Shown: piece after piece, positions 9,096-16,750 of the stretch | How the letters are laid out: the number at the start of each line of letters is the position of its first letter | Position numbering within the stretch: the stretch's first letter is position 1 | Assembly (NCBI GenBank): GCA_000471925.1 | Contig: CP006668.1 | Span: 1,240,001-1,304,000 of the forward strand | Direction of reading: 5' to 3' | Source: Ralstonia pickettii DTP0602 | GTDB taxonomy: Bacteria > Pseudomonadota > Gammaproteobacteria > Burkholderiales > Burkholderiaceae | Length of the DNA stretch: 64,000 bases | The notes under the pieces: model-generated | What the model was told of the DNA's origin: nothing | The model's database searches: none | What the model saw: only the letters and a program-made list of their open reading frames with translations | Program-made: the position numbers and the translations under genes

Positions 9096-9377
9096 TCAGC
9101 GCGCCCGGAACTCGCCCGGACTGCGCCCGCTGGGGCTGTGGCGGTGCCACTCCTGGGTGATGTCCGGGAACACGTCACACTCGCCCCGGACGATGTTTTC
9201 AATGGTGGCGCATACGCATTCCGTGCCGCGCGGCCCCACGCAGACCAGGCTGCGCGGATGGTCGGTATGTTGCGGGATGGCATAGACGCGCATGCCCTCC
9301 TGGAAGAGGGGATGCTTGGTCAGGCGCTCGTTCATCAGTTCGACAAAGCGCTGCGGAGTCACGACCGGCTTATCCAT
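9096..9377 (-). CDS. Small hypothetical protein
   Basis: This 93-residue soluble protein begins MDKPVVTPQRFVELMNERL and has a mixed alpha/beta middle containing two cysteines (LVCVGPRGTECVCATI). Its tail is basic and disordered. The start is well supported by GCAGGAGC six bases before the ATG. It lies 36 bases upstream of the 8787-9059 gene on the same strand, so the two may be cotranscribed. Function is unknown. Confidence 0.65.
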   Translation of the reverse strand: MDKPVVTPQRFVELMNERLTKHPLFQEGMRVYAIPQHTDHPRSLVCVGPRGTECVCATIENIVRGECDVFPDITQEWHRHSPSGRSPGEFRAR

Positions 9378-9630
9378 TGCATGCTCCTGCGGCCTTGCCC
9401 GCCGCGCTATTGTCGAAAGCGCGTGAGGGCGACCAGGTCAGTTAAGGCCAGGAATATGACAGGCAGGTGGCAGGGATGCCCCCGGCAATGAGCCGGGAGT
9501 GGCCGGAAGGAGAATCGCGGGCAATGCTCACCCCGCGTTGCCACTGCCGCGATTTCAGACTAGAACATGTGCCGCGCCGCGCAAAGCGCGGCGCAGCATC
9601 AAGCCGGGTATGCGCCGCCTGGGCGGCAGT

Positions 9631-9879
9631 TCAGGTGGCGCGCGCTTCGCCCGCGGCGCGCGGGCCGTCCAGCATCTGGTTGCCGGCAGCCCAGCAGGCG
9701 GCCTCGGCCTCAGCCTCCGAGGCATAGCTGGAAGTGGCCTCGACGGTGCAATCGGCGTCGGCAGCGCCGCAGCGCTCTTCCATGATGATGCGCCAGGTGT
9801 ACTGGCCGGGCGGGTCTTCCAGGACATGGAGCACCAGCGTGCGGTGCTCGTCGGTGAGCGTCAGGGGCAGGTTCGACAT
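9631..9879 (-). CDS. Small acidic hypothetical protein
   Basis: This acidic protein of 82 residues starts MSNLPLTLTDEHRTLVLHVL and contains PGQYTWRIIMEERCG and a Glu/Ala-rich helix (SEAEAEAACWAAGNQML). A strong GGGAGG ribosome site sits before the ATG. It has no membrane segment and no recognised domain. The about 250 bases between it and the gene at 9096-9377 carry nothing I can support. Confidence 0.6.
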   Translation of the reverse strand: MSNLPLTLTDEHRTLVLHVLEDPPGQYTWRIIMEERCGAADADCTVEATSSYASEAEAEAACWAAGNQMLDGPRAAGEARAT

Positions 9880-10077
9880 GGGTGCCTCCCATTGGCAGGG
9901 TGGGACGCATTGATGCTAGCAATTGCGCGGCGCCAATGCCATGACAGTTTTGCCGCCGCAGCGTGGCAAGATACGGCGCAGGCCGCAGCGGCGGCTTTCC
10001 CCGCCGCGCCAATTCCAGTATCTTCTGCGCCGTGGCGCCGCTCGGCGCCGCTTTTCGTGACCGACCATGCCCCGAAC

Positions 10078-11205
10078 ATGCCCATTTCGCCTCAGCTGAA
10101 AGAACGGGTCGCCGCCCTGACGGCACACTACGACGCCACGGTCCTGCCGCTCTGGACCGCCAGCGGCTGGAATGCCGACCTGTTGCTGCCCTATGAGGCG
10201 CTCGACGGCGCCACCGCCGCGCCGCAGCCGGCGGCGCGCTACCGCGCCATGGCCTGCGCGCGCCAGCTCTATGTGTTTTCGCTCGCGGGGCAGCATGCAC
10301 ATGCCGATACGCTGTTCGGCTCGCTGCAGGCGTACTTCGGCAATGGGGACGGGAGCTGGAACTACAGCGTCGACGCGGGCGGCACACCGCTCGATGTCAC
10401 GCGCGACCTCTATACACACGCCTTCGTGATCTTTGCCTGTGCGAACTATCATGCGCGGCGCGGCAGTCCCGATGCGCTCGAGGTGCTCGATGAAACCGTC
10501 GACATCGTCGAGGACCGCTTTGCCGATGGCCAGGGCCTCTACCATGCCGCGCTGACTGAGCACTTCCGCCCAAAGGGCGCGGGGGTGCTGCAGAACCCGG
10601 TGATGCACCTGACCGAGGCCTACCTGGCGGCGCTGGATGCGACCGGCGACGAATGGTATGCCGAACGCCTGCGCGAGATCGCGATGGCCGTGCATGAACG
10701 CTTTGTCGATCCGGCCAGCGGCTGCATCGCGGAACTGCCGCAGGGCAGCGCGGACAATCGCATCGAGCCGGGGCATCAGTTCGAGTGGTTCTCGCTGGTG
10801 GCGGCGCGGCAGCATCTGTTCGACGACCTGCCGCTGGACGGCGCGCTGCGCAAGGCCTTTGCATTCGCGCAGCAGCACGGCGTGGCGGCGGATACGCTGG
10901 GCGTCAGCGCCGCGCTGGACGCGGGCGGCGCACTGCTCGACGGCACCCAGCGCATCTGGGCTCAAACCGAATACGCGCGCGCGCTGGCGCTGCATGGCGA
11001 GCCACAGTCACTGGCCACGCTGGAGACCTGGGCGCAGCAGTTTCGCGGCCGCTTCCTGCATGCGCAGGGCTGGCACGAATGCCTGGCGCCCTCGGGCGAC
11101 GTGGTGCGCGCGGAAATGCCGTCGACCTCGCCTTACCACCTGGCCACGTCCTACTGCGCACTGGCAGCGCTGGCAGGCGTGAACTGGCCGGGGCAGGGCG
11201 GCTGA
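10078..11205 (+). CDS. AGE-family epimerase/isomerase (N-acylglucosamine 2-epimerase or mannose isomerase type)
   Basis: This 375-residue protein should form an (alpha/alpha)6 barrel that interconverts hexoses or N-acyl hexosamines at C2. Typical signatures include RYRAMACARQLYVFSLAG, DLYTHAFVIFACANYH, QNPVMHLTEAYLAAL and the catalytic-His segment EPGHQFEWFSLVAARQ, followed by KPNTRAL-like WAQTEYARALAL. Length fits the family. The ATG at 10078 is chosen because the barrel starts there, although the frame is open for 190 codons upstream. Sequence alone does not separate mannose/fructose isomerases from true GlcNAc epimerases. It is distant from the neu genes, so a role in sialic acid supply is only a possibility. 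Confidence 0.85.
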   Translation: MPISPQLKERVAALTAHYDATVLPLWTASGWNADLLLPYEALDGATAAPQPAARYRAMACARQLYVFSLAGQHAHADTLFGSLQAYFGNGDGSWNYSVDAGGTPLDVTRDLYTHAFVIFACANYHARRGSPDALEVLDETVDIVEDRFADGQGLYHAALTEHFRPKGAGVLQNPVMHLTEAYLAALDATGDEWYAERLREIAMAVHERFVDPASGCIAELPQGSADNRIEPGHQFEWFSLVAARQHLFDDLPLDGALRKAFAFAQQHGVAADTLGVSAALDAGGALLDGTQRIWAQTEYARALALHGEPQSLATLETWAQQFRGRFLHAQGWHECLAPSGDVVRAEMPSTSPYHLATSYCALAALAGVNWPGQGG

Positions 11206-11424
11206 CAGAGGGGGCCCGCCTCCACGGCACGTGGGGCCGTAACCCTTATCAATTCTTTGCAATCGCCGCCGGGGGCAGCGACTAAACTCAAGCCCGCGCT
11301 CCGGCCCGTAGCGTCTTTCTTCTTAACTACCTGGTCGTCGTTTTGAAGTTGCGGGCCCGGGGCGCACCCCGGCGATGCCGTGTCAGCGCTGCGCGGTGCT
11401 GACCGCTTGCGGCTGCGGCAAGCG

Positions 11425-11601
11425 CTATGGTGGATGCGCCGGCTGCGAGGCCGTATTCGCATTCACGCGGGTGGCCATCTGCCGGACCTTTCTCTCGGCC
11501 TGCATTTCTGTGTGGTCATTCAGGATCAGGCACAGCAGCGTCAGCAGGGCCGCTGCAATCATGCTCAGCGCAATCCAGGCCAGACGGTGCTTGCGTTCCA
11601 T
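11425..11601 (-). CDS. Predicted 58-residue single-helix membrane protein
   Basis: An ORF of 58 codons on the minus strand encodes a basic N-terminus (MERKHR), a clean transmembrane helix (LAWIALSMIAAALLTLLCLI, about residues 7-26) and a polar Glu/Lys-rich tail ending PAHPP. The topology is coherent, but no strong ribosome site precedes the ATG and the sequence is unfamiliar. It occupies the otherwise empty gap between the AGE epimerase gene and the next minus-strand gene. Confidence 0.4.
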   Translation of the reverse strand: MERKHRLAWIALSMIAAALLTLLCLILNDHTEMQAERKVRQMATRVNANTASQPAHPP

Positions 11602-11765
11602 GGTGAGGAAAAAGGGGCGTCATCAGTGCGCGCAGTGTAAGCGCCAGTGTGCAAAGCGATTGTCAATCTTTGCAAACGCCACGGCCTGGCGGCCGTTCCC
11701 GCTTTTCCAGCGATTCTCGCGATTCTGGCGGATTCTCGCGATTCTGGCTATTCCCGCGATTTCCG

Positions 11766-12134
11766 CTATTCCGTCACACCGTGCTCGCGCAGCAGCCGCT
11801 CGCATTCGTCGAGCATGTCATGCGCAAACGCGGACTGGTAATTGGGATCGAGCGCTTCCATCATTTCATGCGCGGCGTAGAGGCCGGCTTCGCGCGACAG
11901 CGTATCGGCCAGTTGCCGCGCGAACTGATCGCTCAGTTCGGACAACAAACGCCGCTCCGACAGTGGCAGCTGCAGCTTCGAGCGCGACAGCCATTCGCCG
12001 GCCAGGGTCGCGCCCTGGGCATCGGTCATCCATTGCCGGTGTTCGTAGAAGGCCGACAGCCGTTCGGCGGCCAGCGCGAACAGCAGCGCCTTGCGGGTAT
12101 TGAAATCGATCCTGGGCAGCGGGGCGAGAGTCAT
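11766..12134 (-). CDS. Hypothetical helical protein
   Basis: This 122-residue, almost entirely helical soluble protein begins MTLAPLPRIDFNTRKALLFA and contains a long amphipathic run (SERRLLSELSDQFARQLADT) and an acidic C-terminus. No signal peptide or known domain is visible. It is encoded 67 bases downstream of the carboxylesterase gene on the same strand, so the two may be cotranscribed. Function unknown. Confidence 0.65.
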   Translation of the reverse strand: MTLAPLPRIDFNTRKALLFALAAERLSAFYEHRQWMTDAQGATLAGEWLSRSKLQLPLSERRLLSELSDQFARQLADTLSREAGLYAAHEMMEALDPNYQSAFAHDMLDECERLLREHGVTE

Positions 12135-12201
12135 GCGTACGGCGTAGTGCGGTGCGCGGCGCGCTGGCCGGCGACCATCTTGTCAGGGTGTGGGTTGGGG
12201 T

Positions 12202-12894
12202 TCAGGTCTGGCTCACGCCGGCTTGCGCGAAGCACTCGGCCAGCCAGGCGCCGATGGCCACGATTTCTTCCAGGCAGACGGCATGCCCCATCGGGTAGGT
12301 CTGCCACGTGACCGGATGCTGCTGCGCCTGCACGAAATCGCGTGCGGCGCTGCCCAGCCGCAGCGGCACCACATCGTCCTGCGTGCCATGGGCGGCAAAG
12401 ACAGGCGTAGCGGCATTGGCCTCCGTGGCCTCGGCCGCGAGCGCATCGGGCGCAGGGATGTAGGTCGACAGCGCAACGATGCCGGCCAGGCGCTCGGGGT
12501 GCGTCAGCCCGGCCGTGTACGCAATCGCGCCGCCTTGTGAAAAGCCGGCCAGCACGATGCGGCTGCACGGAATGCCACGCGCATTCTCGCGCGCGATCAG
12601 CGCGCGGATGGCCTCGCACGAGGCGCGGATGCCGGCTTCATCGGCGCGGCGGCCGGATTCATCCAGGGAATAAATGTCATACCAGGCCGGCATGACATAG
12701 CCGCCGTTGCAGGTCACGGGCATGGCCGGCGCGTGCGGGAAGATAAAGCGCACGCCGGGCGATGCAGGCAGGCGCAGCTCGGGCACGACCGGCGCGAAAT
12801 CGCTGCCGTCGGCGCCCAGTCCGTGCATCCAGATCACGGCGCAGCCGGGATTGGGCGCGGTTTCGGTTTCGATCGCGGGCAGCAGTTCGCTCAT
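12202..12894 (-). CDS. Carboxylesterase / phospholipase (acyl-protein thioesterase type)
   Basis: This 230-residue alpha/beta hydrolase shows the full catalytic set: the oxyanion segment VIWMHGLGADGSDF near residue 20, the nucleophile elbow GFSQGGAIAY (Ser near 117), Asp in GTQDDVVP and His in PMGHAVCLEE. These spacings match the bacterial carboxylesterase/acyl-protein thioesterase family. It is expected to be a cytoplasmic esterase for short acyl chains. The ATG at 12894 begins the fold, and upstream codons in frame are unlikely to be translated. A small helical protein gene follows downstream. Confidence 0.92.
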   Translation of the reverse strand: MSELLPAIETETAPNPGCAVIWMHGLGADGSDFAPVVPELRLPASPGVRFIFPHAPAMPVTCNGGYVMPAWYDIYSLDESGRRADEAGIRASCEAIRALIARENARGIPCSRIVLAGFSQGGAIAYTAGLTHPERLAGIVALSTYIPAPDALAAEATEANAATPVFAAHGTQDDVVPLRLGSAARDFVQAQQHPVTWQTYPMGHAVCLEEIVAIGAWLAECFAQAGVSQT

Positions 12895-13048
12895 ATGGCC
12901 GGGTCCTGTTTGACAGTTGTGCGTGCACGCCGCCGGGGCGGCAGGCAGCGCGAGTATCGCACAGGTCGGGGCCCGCTTCGCTTTATGCCCGCCCATGCCC
13001 CGGCGTTAGCCAGAGCATGGGCGTGGCCGTCCGAAGGCAGGACCAGCG

Positions 13049-13351
13049 TCAGGCTGCGGATGGAACGATGGGGACGGTGGTGAGGCCCGGTGCGCGCGCA
13101 GGCTGCGCGGCAGCCGGCAACTCCGGCGTGGTGGGCAGGTTGGCGCGGCGACGCTTGTCGACGACGTCTTCCACGCCCTTGGCGGAGACGTCCTCCAGAA
13201 ATGCCACCATGTCACGGTAGTAGGCGACTTGCATCTGTGCTTCGAGCAAGCGCCGTTCGGCCTGGAACAGCGTCAGCCTCATGTCTTGCAGTTCCCTTTC
13301 GGCGATTTTTTCCGGGGTCGGCGGACTGAACAAGTTTGCAAGCCAACGCAT
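13049..13351 (-). CDS. Small coiled-coil protein, unknown function
   Basis: This 100-residue protein starts MRWLANLFSPPTPEKIAERE. A continuous amphipathic helix rich in Glu, Gln and Arg (about residues 14-60, LTLFQAERRLLEAQMQVAYY) is likely a coiled coil, followed by a Pro/Ala-rich tail. The start is strongly supported by CTGGAGG eight bases before the ATG. No domain is recognised and neighbours give no hint. Confidence 0.65.
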   Translation of the reverse strand: MRWLANLFSPPTPEKIAERELQDMRLTLFQAERRLLEAQMQVAYYRDMVAFLEDVSAKGVEDVVDKRRRANLPTTPELPAAAQPARAPGLTTVPIVPSAA

Positions 13352-13563
13352 GGCAGTACCTCCAGTGCTGTCAATGGCGAAATTGCGATGCTTGTGCCAC
13401 GAGGTCCAATATAGACAAGAAATCGGAAAAAGACCCTTGAGTCGCATGGCCGTGGCGCCTCGCCCACAAGGATGATTGATGCAGGTGGAAGTCTGCGGTA
13501 GATTGTCCGCCGAAGGTCGGAGCGTATCCCGGATCTGCTGGCTGCCCCTGCGGCCGGCCGGGG

Positions 13564-14541
13564 CTAACGTGTATTCGCGATTGAGTTTTTGGTAGTTTTC
13601 GCACTTATCTTTCCTGCTCCGATCGCCTCGCCTGCTTCAATCTTTTCCGCTTGTTTTTCGTCGCGCTCTTGCGCCTGCACGAAGCACAGGATCGGCGCCC
13701 AGAATACCCCGATATGGTCCGGCAGGATCGCTGCGTTATGCGGCATCGCGTCCAGCATCACCAAGGCATGCAACTGCCTGGCTGCGCTGGCGAGGCGCTC
13801 CGCATGGCGCGGGGCAATGACCGCATCGTCGCGGCTGTGCACCACCAGCAGCGGACGCGCCAGCCGGCTCGCGCGCGCGGCGTTGTTCCACGGATCGGGC
13901 AATAGCCATGCGGCCCATCCCGGCACGCGCCCGGTCTGCACCGCGGCCAGTCGCGCCGAACTGAAGCCGGCGGCAATCACATAGCCATCGGGCTGTGGAT
14001 CGAAGCGCCACGCCACGTCGAGCAGGATGCCGGAGCCCAATGAATGCCCCAGCACGACGCGCCGTTTCGCCGCGGGCGTAGCCGCGACAAAGTGTTGGTA
14101 AGCGGTGAGCGCATCCTCGCGCAGATGGCGCACGCTCGGCCGGCCGCTGCTGCGTCCGTAGCCGCTGTAGTCGAACACGTAAGAGGTGATGCCCGCTGCG
14201 GCCAGCATGGTTTGCACCGGCAGCCAGTCAGCCAGGCATTCGTTGTCGCCGTGGCACACCATCAGTGCGGGCGCCGCGGGATCGGCGGCGGGCATGAACG
14301 ACGCGTGCAACACGCGCTTGCCGCTGGCGAACGTGGTATGCCGCGCGATTGCCTTCGGCGCAGCCGGCGCGATAGCAGGCAATGTCTCATCCGTCGGTGT
14401 GACAAATGCTTTGCGTTCCAGCGCACGAAACAGTAGATGCCGCGCAACACCGGTCGCGAGTGCGACCCCCGCGGCGGCGGCAAGCCAGCGGTGCGCGGTG
14501 GAGCCGGGCGGGGGCGAGTCTGGTTGCTGGCCTGCGGACAT
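13564..14541 (-). CDS. Membrane-anchored alpha/beta hydrolase (BEM46/YfhR-like)
   Basis: The product is 325 residues. One N-terminal hydrophobic segment (WLAAAAGVALATGVARHLLF, about 19-38) may anchor it to the inner membrane. It is followed by an alpha/beta hydrolase fold with the nucleophile motif LGHSLGSGILLD, the YSGYGRSSG loop, an Asp in VVHSRDDAVI and a candidate catalytic His in LDAMPHNAAI. The basic Lys-rich tail is unusual but short. The activity and substrate are unknown. It is divergent from the duplicated secreted-repeat module that starts about 150 bases beyond its start codon. Confidence 0.85.
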   Translation of the reverse strand: MSAGQQPDSPPPGSTAHRWLAAAAGVALATGVARHLLFRALERKAFVTPTDETLPAIAPAAPKAIARHTTFASGKRVLHASFMPAADPAAPALMVCHGDNECLADWLPVQTMLAAAGITSYVFDYSGYGRSSGRPSVRHLREDALTAYQHFVAATPAAKRRVVLGHSLGSGILLDVAWRFDPQPDGYVIAAGFSSARLAAVQTGRVPGWAAWLLPDPWNNAARASRLARPLLVVHSRDDAVIAPRHAERLASAARQLHALVMLDAMPHNAAILPDHIGVFWAPILCFVQAQERDEKQAEKIEAGEAIGAGKISAKTTKNSIANTR

Positions 14542-14693
14542 GAACGGTTGGGCGAGAAAGGCTTCCCTTCAGGCTAGCAGGCTGCGGGCGCGCGGGTGAA
14601 GGAAAGTTCATCCCCGACCACCTTTAACCGGTTCGCGCGGACCGACGCCGTACCTTTAGTCGGCCGCTATCACACCGATAGAAATCTTTTTCC

Positions 14694-14722
14694 TTGACTC
14701 TCTACCTAGTAGTAGATAGCAT
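14694..14722 (+). promoter_or_regulatory. Promoter with palindromic operator in its spacer (module copy 1)
   Basis: The hexamer TTGACT (14694-14699) and TAGCAT (14717-14722) are separated by exactly 17 bases. The spacer is almost entirely the inverted repeat TCTAC-CTAGTA-GTAGA (14701-14716). A repressor bound there would block RNA polymerase. The same arrangement recurs at 16526-16554. The neighbouring TetR proteins are the obvious candidates to bind it. Confidence 0.75.
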
Positions 14723-14793
14723 TCAGTCCATGGAACCGCTGCACCGCCGGCAACAAGCAGAAACGGGCGGATAAGTGGCGATCTCATTGCATT

Positions 14794-14814
14794 ACCGCAG
14801 GCGGTCTTTTTTTT
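14794..14814 (+). terminator. Leader terminator/attenuator (module copy 1)
   Basis: ACCGC (14794-14798) and GCGGT (14801-14805) form a short hairpin followed by C and eight T residues (14807-14814). It lies about 65-85 bases downstream of the predicted transcription start and well before the coding sequence, so it would release a short leader RNA or act as an attenuator. A two-base loop is tight, so the exact fold is uncertain. Copy 2 has a different stem in the same position. Confidence 0.5.
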
Positions 14815-14828
14815 AGCGCCGACTATCT

Positions 14829-14842
14829 ATCTACTAGTAGAT
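14829..14842 (+). promoter_or_regulatory. Second palindromic operator (module copy 1)
   Basis: ATCTACTAGTAGAT is a perfect 14-base palindrome sharing the CTAGTAG core with the operator inside the promoter. It lies between the leader terminator and the secreted-repeat gene. Confidence 0.65.
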
Positions 14843-14923
14843 GCGAGCCTGAAAAGCGACCTGCCGGAAGCCACTGATACCGAATTGACGCGATCCCGAA
14901 ACATCGCCATCCAGGAGCCCACC

Positions 14924-15511
14924 ATGAATGCCAAGTTCGCCAAGACCCTGATCACCGCCGCCACCCTTGCCGCCGCGTTTGCCGGCGGCGTCGCGCAGGC
15001 CGCGGGCGTGCAGGACAGCACCTTCAGCGGTGACAAGTACGGTTACCAGTTCCGCGTCGGCAAGACCGATGCCTTCACCGACGGTGCCCGTACCGGCAAC
15101 TTCGACCCCTTCACCGAAGGCGCCCGCGCCGGCAAGTTCGATCCGTTCACGGAAGGCGCGCGCGTCGGCAAGTTCGACCCGTACACCGACGGCTTACGTA
15201 CCGTTGCAGGCCTGGATCGCAGCGGCGTGTCGTCGCAACCGGGCCGCAGCATTGACCCGTACACCGACGGCGCACGCGTGGGCAAGACCGATCCCTACAC
15301 CGACGGCTTCCGCACCGTGGCTGGATTGGACCGCAGCGGCGTGTCGTCGCAACCGGGCCGCAGCTTCGACCCGTACACCGACGGTGCGCGTGTTGGCAAG
15401 GCTGATCCGTACACCGACGGCGCCCGCACCGTGGCTGGCCTGGACCGCAGCGGCGTGTCGTCGCAACCGGCCCGCAGCTTCGACCCGTACACCGACGGTG
15501 CCCTGGCCTGA
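14924..15511 (+). CDS. Secreted tandem-repeat protein, module copy 1
   Basis: This 195-residue protein has a Sec signal peptide (MNAKFAKTLITAATLAAAFA, cleavage probably after AQA near residue 26). The mature part is built almost wholly of repeats. Nine units start with D-[PA]-[YF]-T-[DE]-G-x-R: short units of about 12 residues (DPYTDGARVGK) alternate with long ones of about 26 (adding TVAGLDRSGVSSQPGRS). There is no cysteine and no catalytic motif. The Asp/Thr/Gly pattern suggests possible ion or surface binding, which is pure inference. CAGGAG precedes the ATG. A paralogue with the same architecture is at 16751-17416. I recognise no family. Confidence 0.85.
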   Translation: MNAKFAKTLITAATLAAAFAGGVAQAAGVQDSTFSGDKYGYQFRVGKTDAFTDGARTGNFDPFTEGARAGKFDPFTEGARVGKFDPYTDGLRTVAGLDRSGVSSQPGRSIDPYTDGARVGKTDPYTDGFRTVAGLDRSGVSSQPGRSFDPYTDGARVGKADPYTDGARTVAGLDRSGVSSQPARSFDPYTDGALA

Positions 15512-15588
15512 TCGCTTCCGGCCCTGAGGCCGGCGGCCCAACCCTTTACGGTGGCGCTCCCGGTGAGCGCTGCCCGATGGAGTCCATC

Positions 15589-15690
15589 ATGAGTTTGCGT
15601 GACAGCATCCTGCTTCTTGGCGGATGGCTTGTGCTTTGCGTGACGAGTGGCTCGATGATCACCTTCGCCGCGCAGGTCCTGCCTGGCTAA
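15589..15690 (+). CDS. 33-residue membrane peptide, module copy 1
   Basis: A 33-codon ORF with GGAG six bases before its ATG encodes a single hydrophobic helix: MSLRDSILLLGGWLVLCVTS followed by GSMITFAAQVLPG. It is short for routine gene calling. The equivalent ORF in copy 2 (17492-17593) has exactly the same length, the same LGGW and SGS-[ML]-IT motifs and the same ending LP-[GA]. This conservation between diverged copies strongly supports real translation. It lies between the secreted-repeat gene and tetR. Function unknown; a small membrane regulator or toxin-like peptide is conceivable. Confidence 0.7.
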   Translation: MSLRDSILLLGGWLVLCVTSGSMITFAAQVLPG

Positions 15691-15749
15691 AGTACATGCC
15701 CCGATAGCTAGGGAATTACCCGAGCCTAGGGGCATTTCAACTTGAGCGC

Positions 15750-15767
15750 CTATCTTCGCGTAGATAC
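15750..15767 (+). promoter_or_regulatory. Degenerate operator upstream of tetR copy 1
   Basis: CTATCT-TCGC-GTAGATAC resembles the module operators (arms TATCT and AGATA) and lies 9 bases before the TetR start codon, suggesting autoregulation. The copy 2 tetR has no such site, being only 31 bases from the small ORF. Confidence 0.45.
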
Positions 15768-15776
15768 ACTGCTTTC

Positions 15777-16343
15777 ATGAAAACGCAATCCGTACGCGAG
15801 CAACTGCTCGAGCACACGCTGGTCCTGATCCGACGCCGTGGCTTCAACGGCTTCAGCTACCGCGACCTGGCGGAACTGGTCGGGGTCAAGACGTCAAGCA
15901 TCCACTACTACTTCCCGAGCAAGGACGACCTGGTCCTGGAGGCGGTGAAGGAGTACAGCGCGCGCATGACCGAGCGCATCCGCGCCATCGACACCACCTT
16001 GCCGGTCACCGAACAGGCGGCGATCTACTTGGCGCCGTTCCGCGCCAGCTGCGGCTCGGACCAGATCTGCCTGTGCGGCATGCTGTCCACCGAGACGCTG
16101 TGCCTGCCCGAAACCGTGCACAAGATGCTGCAGGGTTTCTACCTGCTCAACGAGCAGTGGCTGGCCGGGTTGCTGGAACGCGCGCAACCGCAGCGCAGCG
16201 CACCGTTCCCGGTGCCGCCGCCGCGCCTGGCGCAAGTGGTGTTCGGCTCGCTGCAGAGCGGGCTGATCGCGGCGCGGCTGTTCGGTACTTCCGATCGGGT
16301 CGAGGCCGCGGCCGATACTTTGATGGCGGCCGTCTCCGGCTGA
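15777..16343 (+). CDS. TetR-family repressor, module copy 1
   Basis: This 188-residue regulator has an N-terminal TetR DNA-binding domain: REQLLEHTLVLIRRRGFNGF, then SYRDLAELVGVKTSSIHYYF and PSKDDLVLEAV. The C-terminal ligand domain of about 130 residues contains a cysteine-rich stretch (ASCGSDQICLCGMLSTETLC). The CLCGML-type segment suggests possible thiol or metal sensing, but this is inference. Its paralogue at 17625-18212 is nearly identical in the DNA-binding domain and diverged in the ligand domain, so both may recognise the same palindromes while responding to different signals. A strong terminator follows. Confidence 0.92.
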   Translation: MKTQSVREQLLEHTLVLIRRRGFNGFSYRDLAELVGVKTSSIHYYFPSKDDLVLEAVKEYSARMTERIRAIDTTLPVTEQAAIYLAPFRASCGSDQICLCGMLSTETLCLPETVHKMLQGFYLLNEQWLAGLLERAQPQRSAPFPVPPPRLAQVVFGSLQSGLIAARLFGTSDRVEAAADTLMAAVSG

Positions 16344-16374
16344 GTTTTTCGCGCATATCAGTGGCGCGCTCAAA

Positions 16375-16411
16375 GCTGCCATGTGGCTTATGCTGCATGG
16401 CGGCTTTTTTA
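16375..16411 (+). terminator. Rho-independent terminator after tetR copy 1
   Basis: GCTGCCATG (16375-16383) pairs with CATGGCGGC (16396-16404, one G-U pair) around a 12-base loop and is followed by six T residues. It separates the two module copies. Confidence 0.85.
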
Positions 16412-16525
16412 TTAGGCGCCATCAGGCGCGCGGCCACGGACTCTTGATCCGTCAGTTAACGTTATAAAAACAAAGACATAGGCGGGATGCTGCGATACCT
16501 ATCAACGCGATAGAAAACTTTTTCC

Positions 16526-16554
16526 TTGACTATCTACCTAGTAGTAGATAGTAT
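16526..16554 (+). promoter_or_regulatory. Promoter with palindromic operator in its spacer (module copy 2)
   Basis: TTGACT (16526-16531) and TAGTAT (16549-16554) flank a 17-base spacer. The inverted repeat CTATCTAC-CTAGTA-GTAGATAG (16530-16551) has perfect 8-base arms covering the spacer and part of both hexamers. It is the best version of the module operator. Confidence 0.78.
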
Positions 16555-16624
16555 TCAGGCCATGGAAGCGACGCAGCGCCCCAAACCAGCAACAAAGCGC
16601 GGCACGGCGACGATCCCATTGCAT

Positions 16625-16645
16625 GACCGGAGGCGGTCATTTTTT
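16625..16645 (+). terminator. Leader terminator/attenuator (module copy 2)
   Basis: GACCG (16625-16629) pairs with CGGTC (16634-16638) around GAGG and is followed by A and six T residues (16640-16645). It occupies the same place in the leader as 14794-14814 in copy 1, about 100 bases before the start codon. Confidence 0.5.
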
Positions 16646-16660
16646 CAGGATCGGTTATCT

Positions 16661-16674
16661 ATCTACCAGTAGAT
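16661..16674 (+). promoter_or_regulatory. Second palindromic operator (module copy 2)
   Basis: ATCTACCAGTAGAT is a 14-base palindrome with a mismatched central pair, aligned with 14829-14842 of copy 1. It sits just downstream of the leader terminator. Confidence 0.55.
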
Positions 16675-16750
16675 GCGGAATGAAAAAACGACAGCCACAG
16701 CCACTGATACCGACTGACACGATCCAGAACATCGCCCCCAGGAGCCCATC

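Noticed and set aside
14730..14774. Possible 14-residue leader peptide before the copy 1 terminator
   Set aside because: The reading frame is not conserved in copy 2 and no ribosome site is present.
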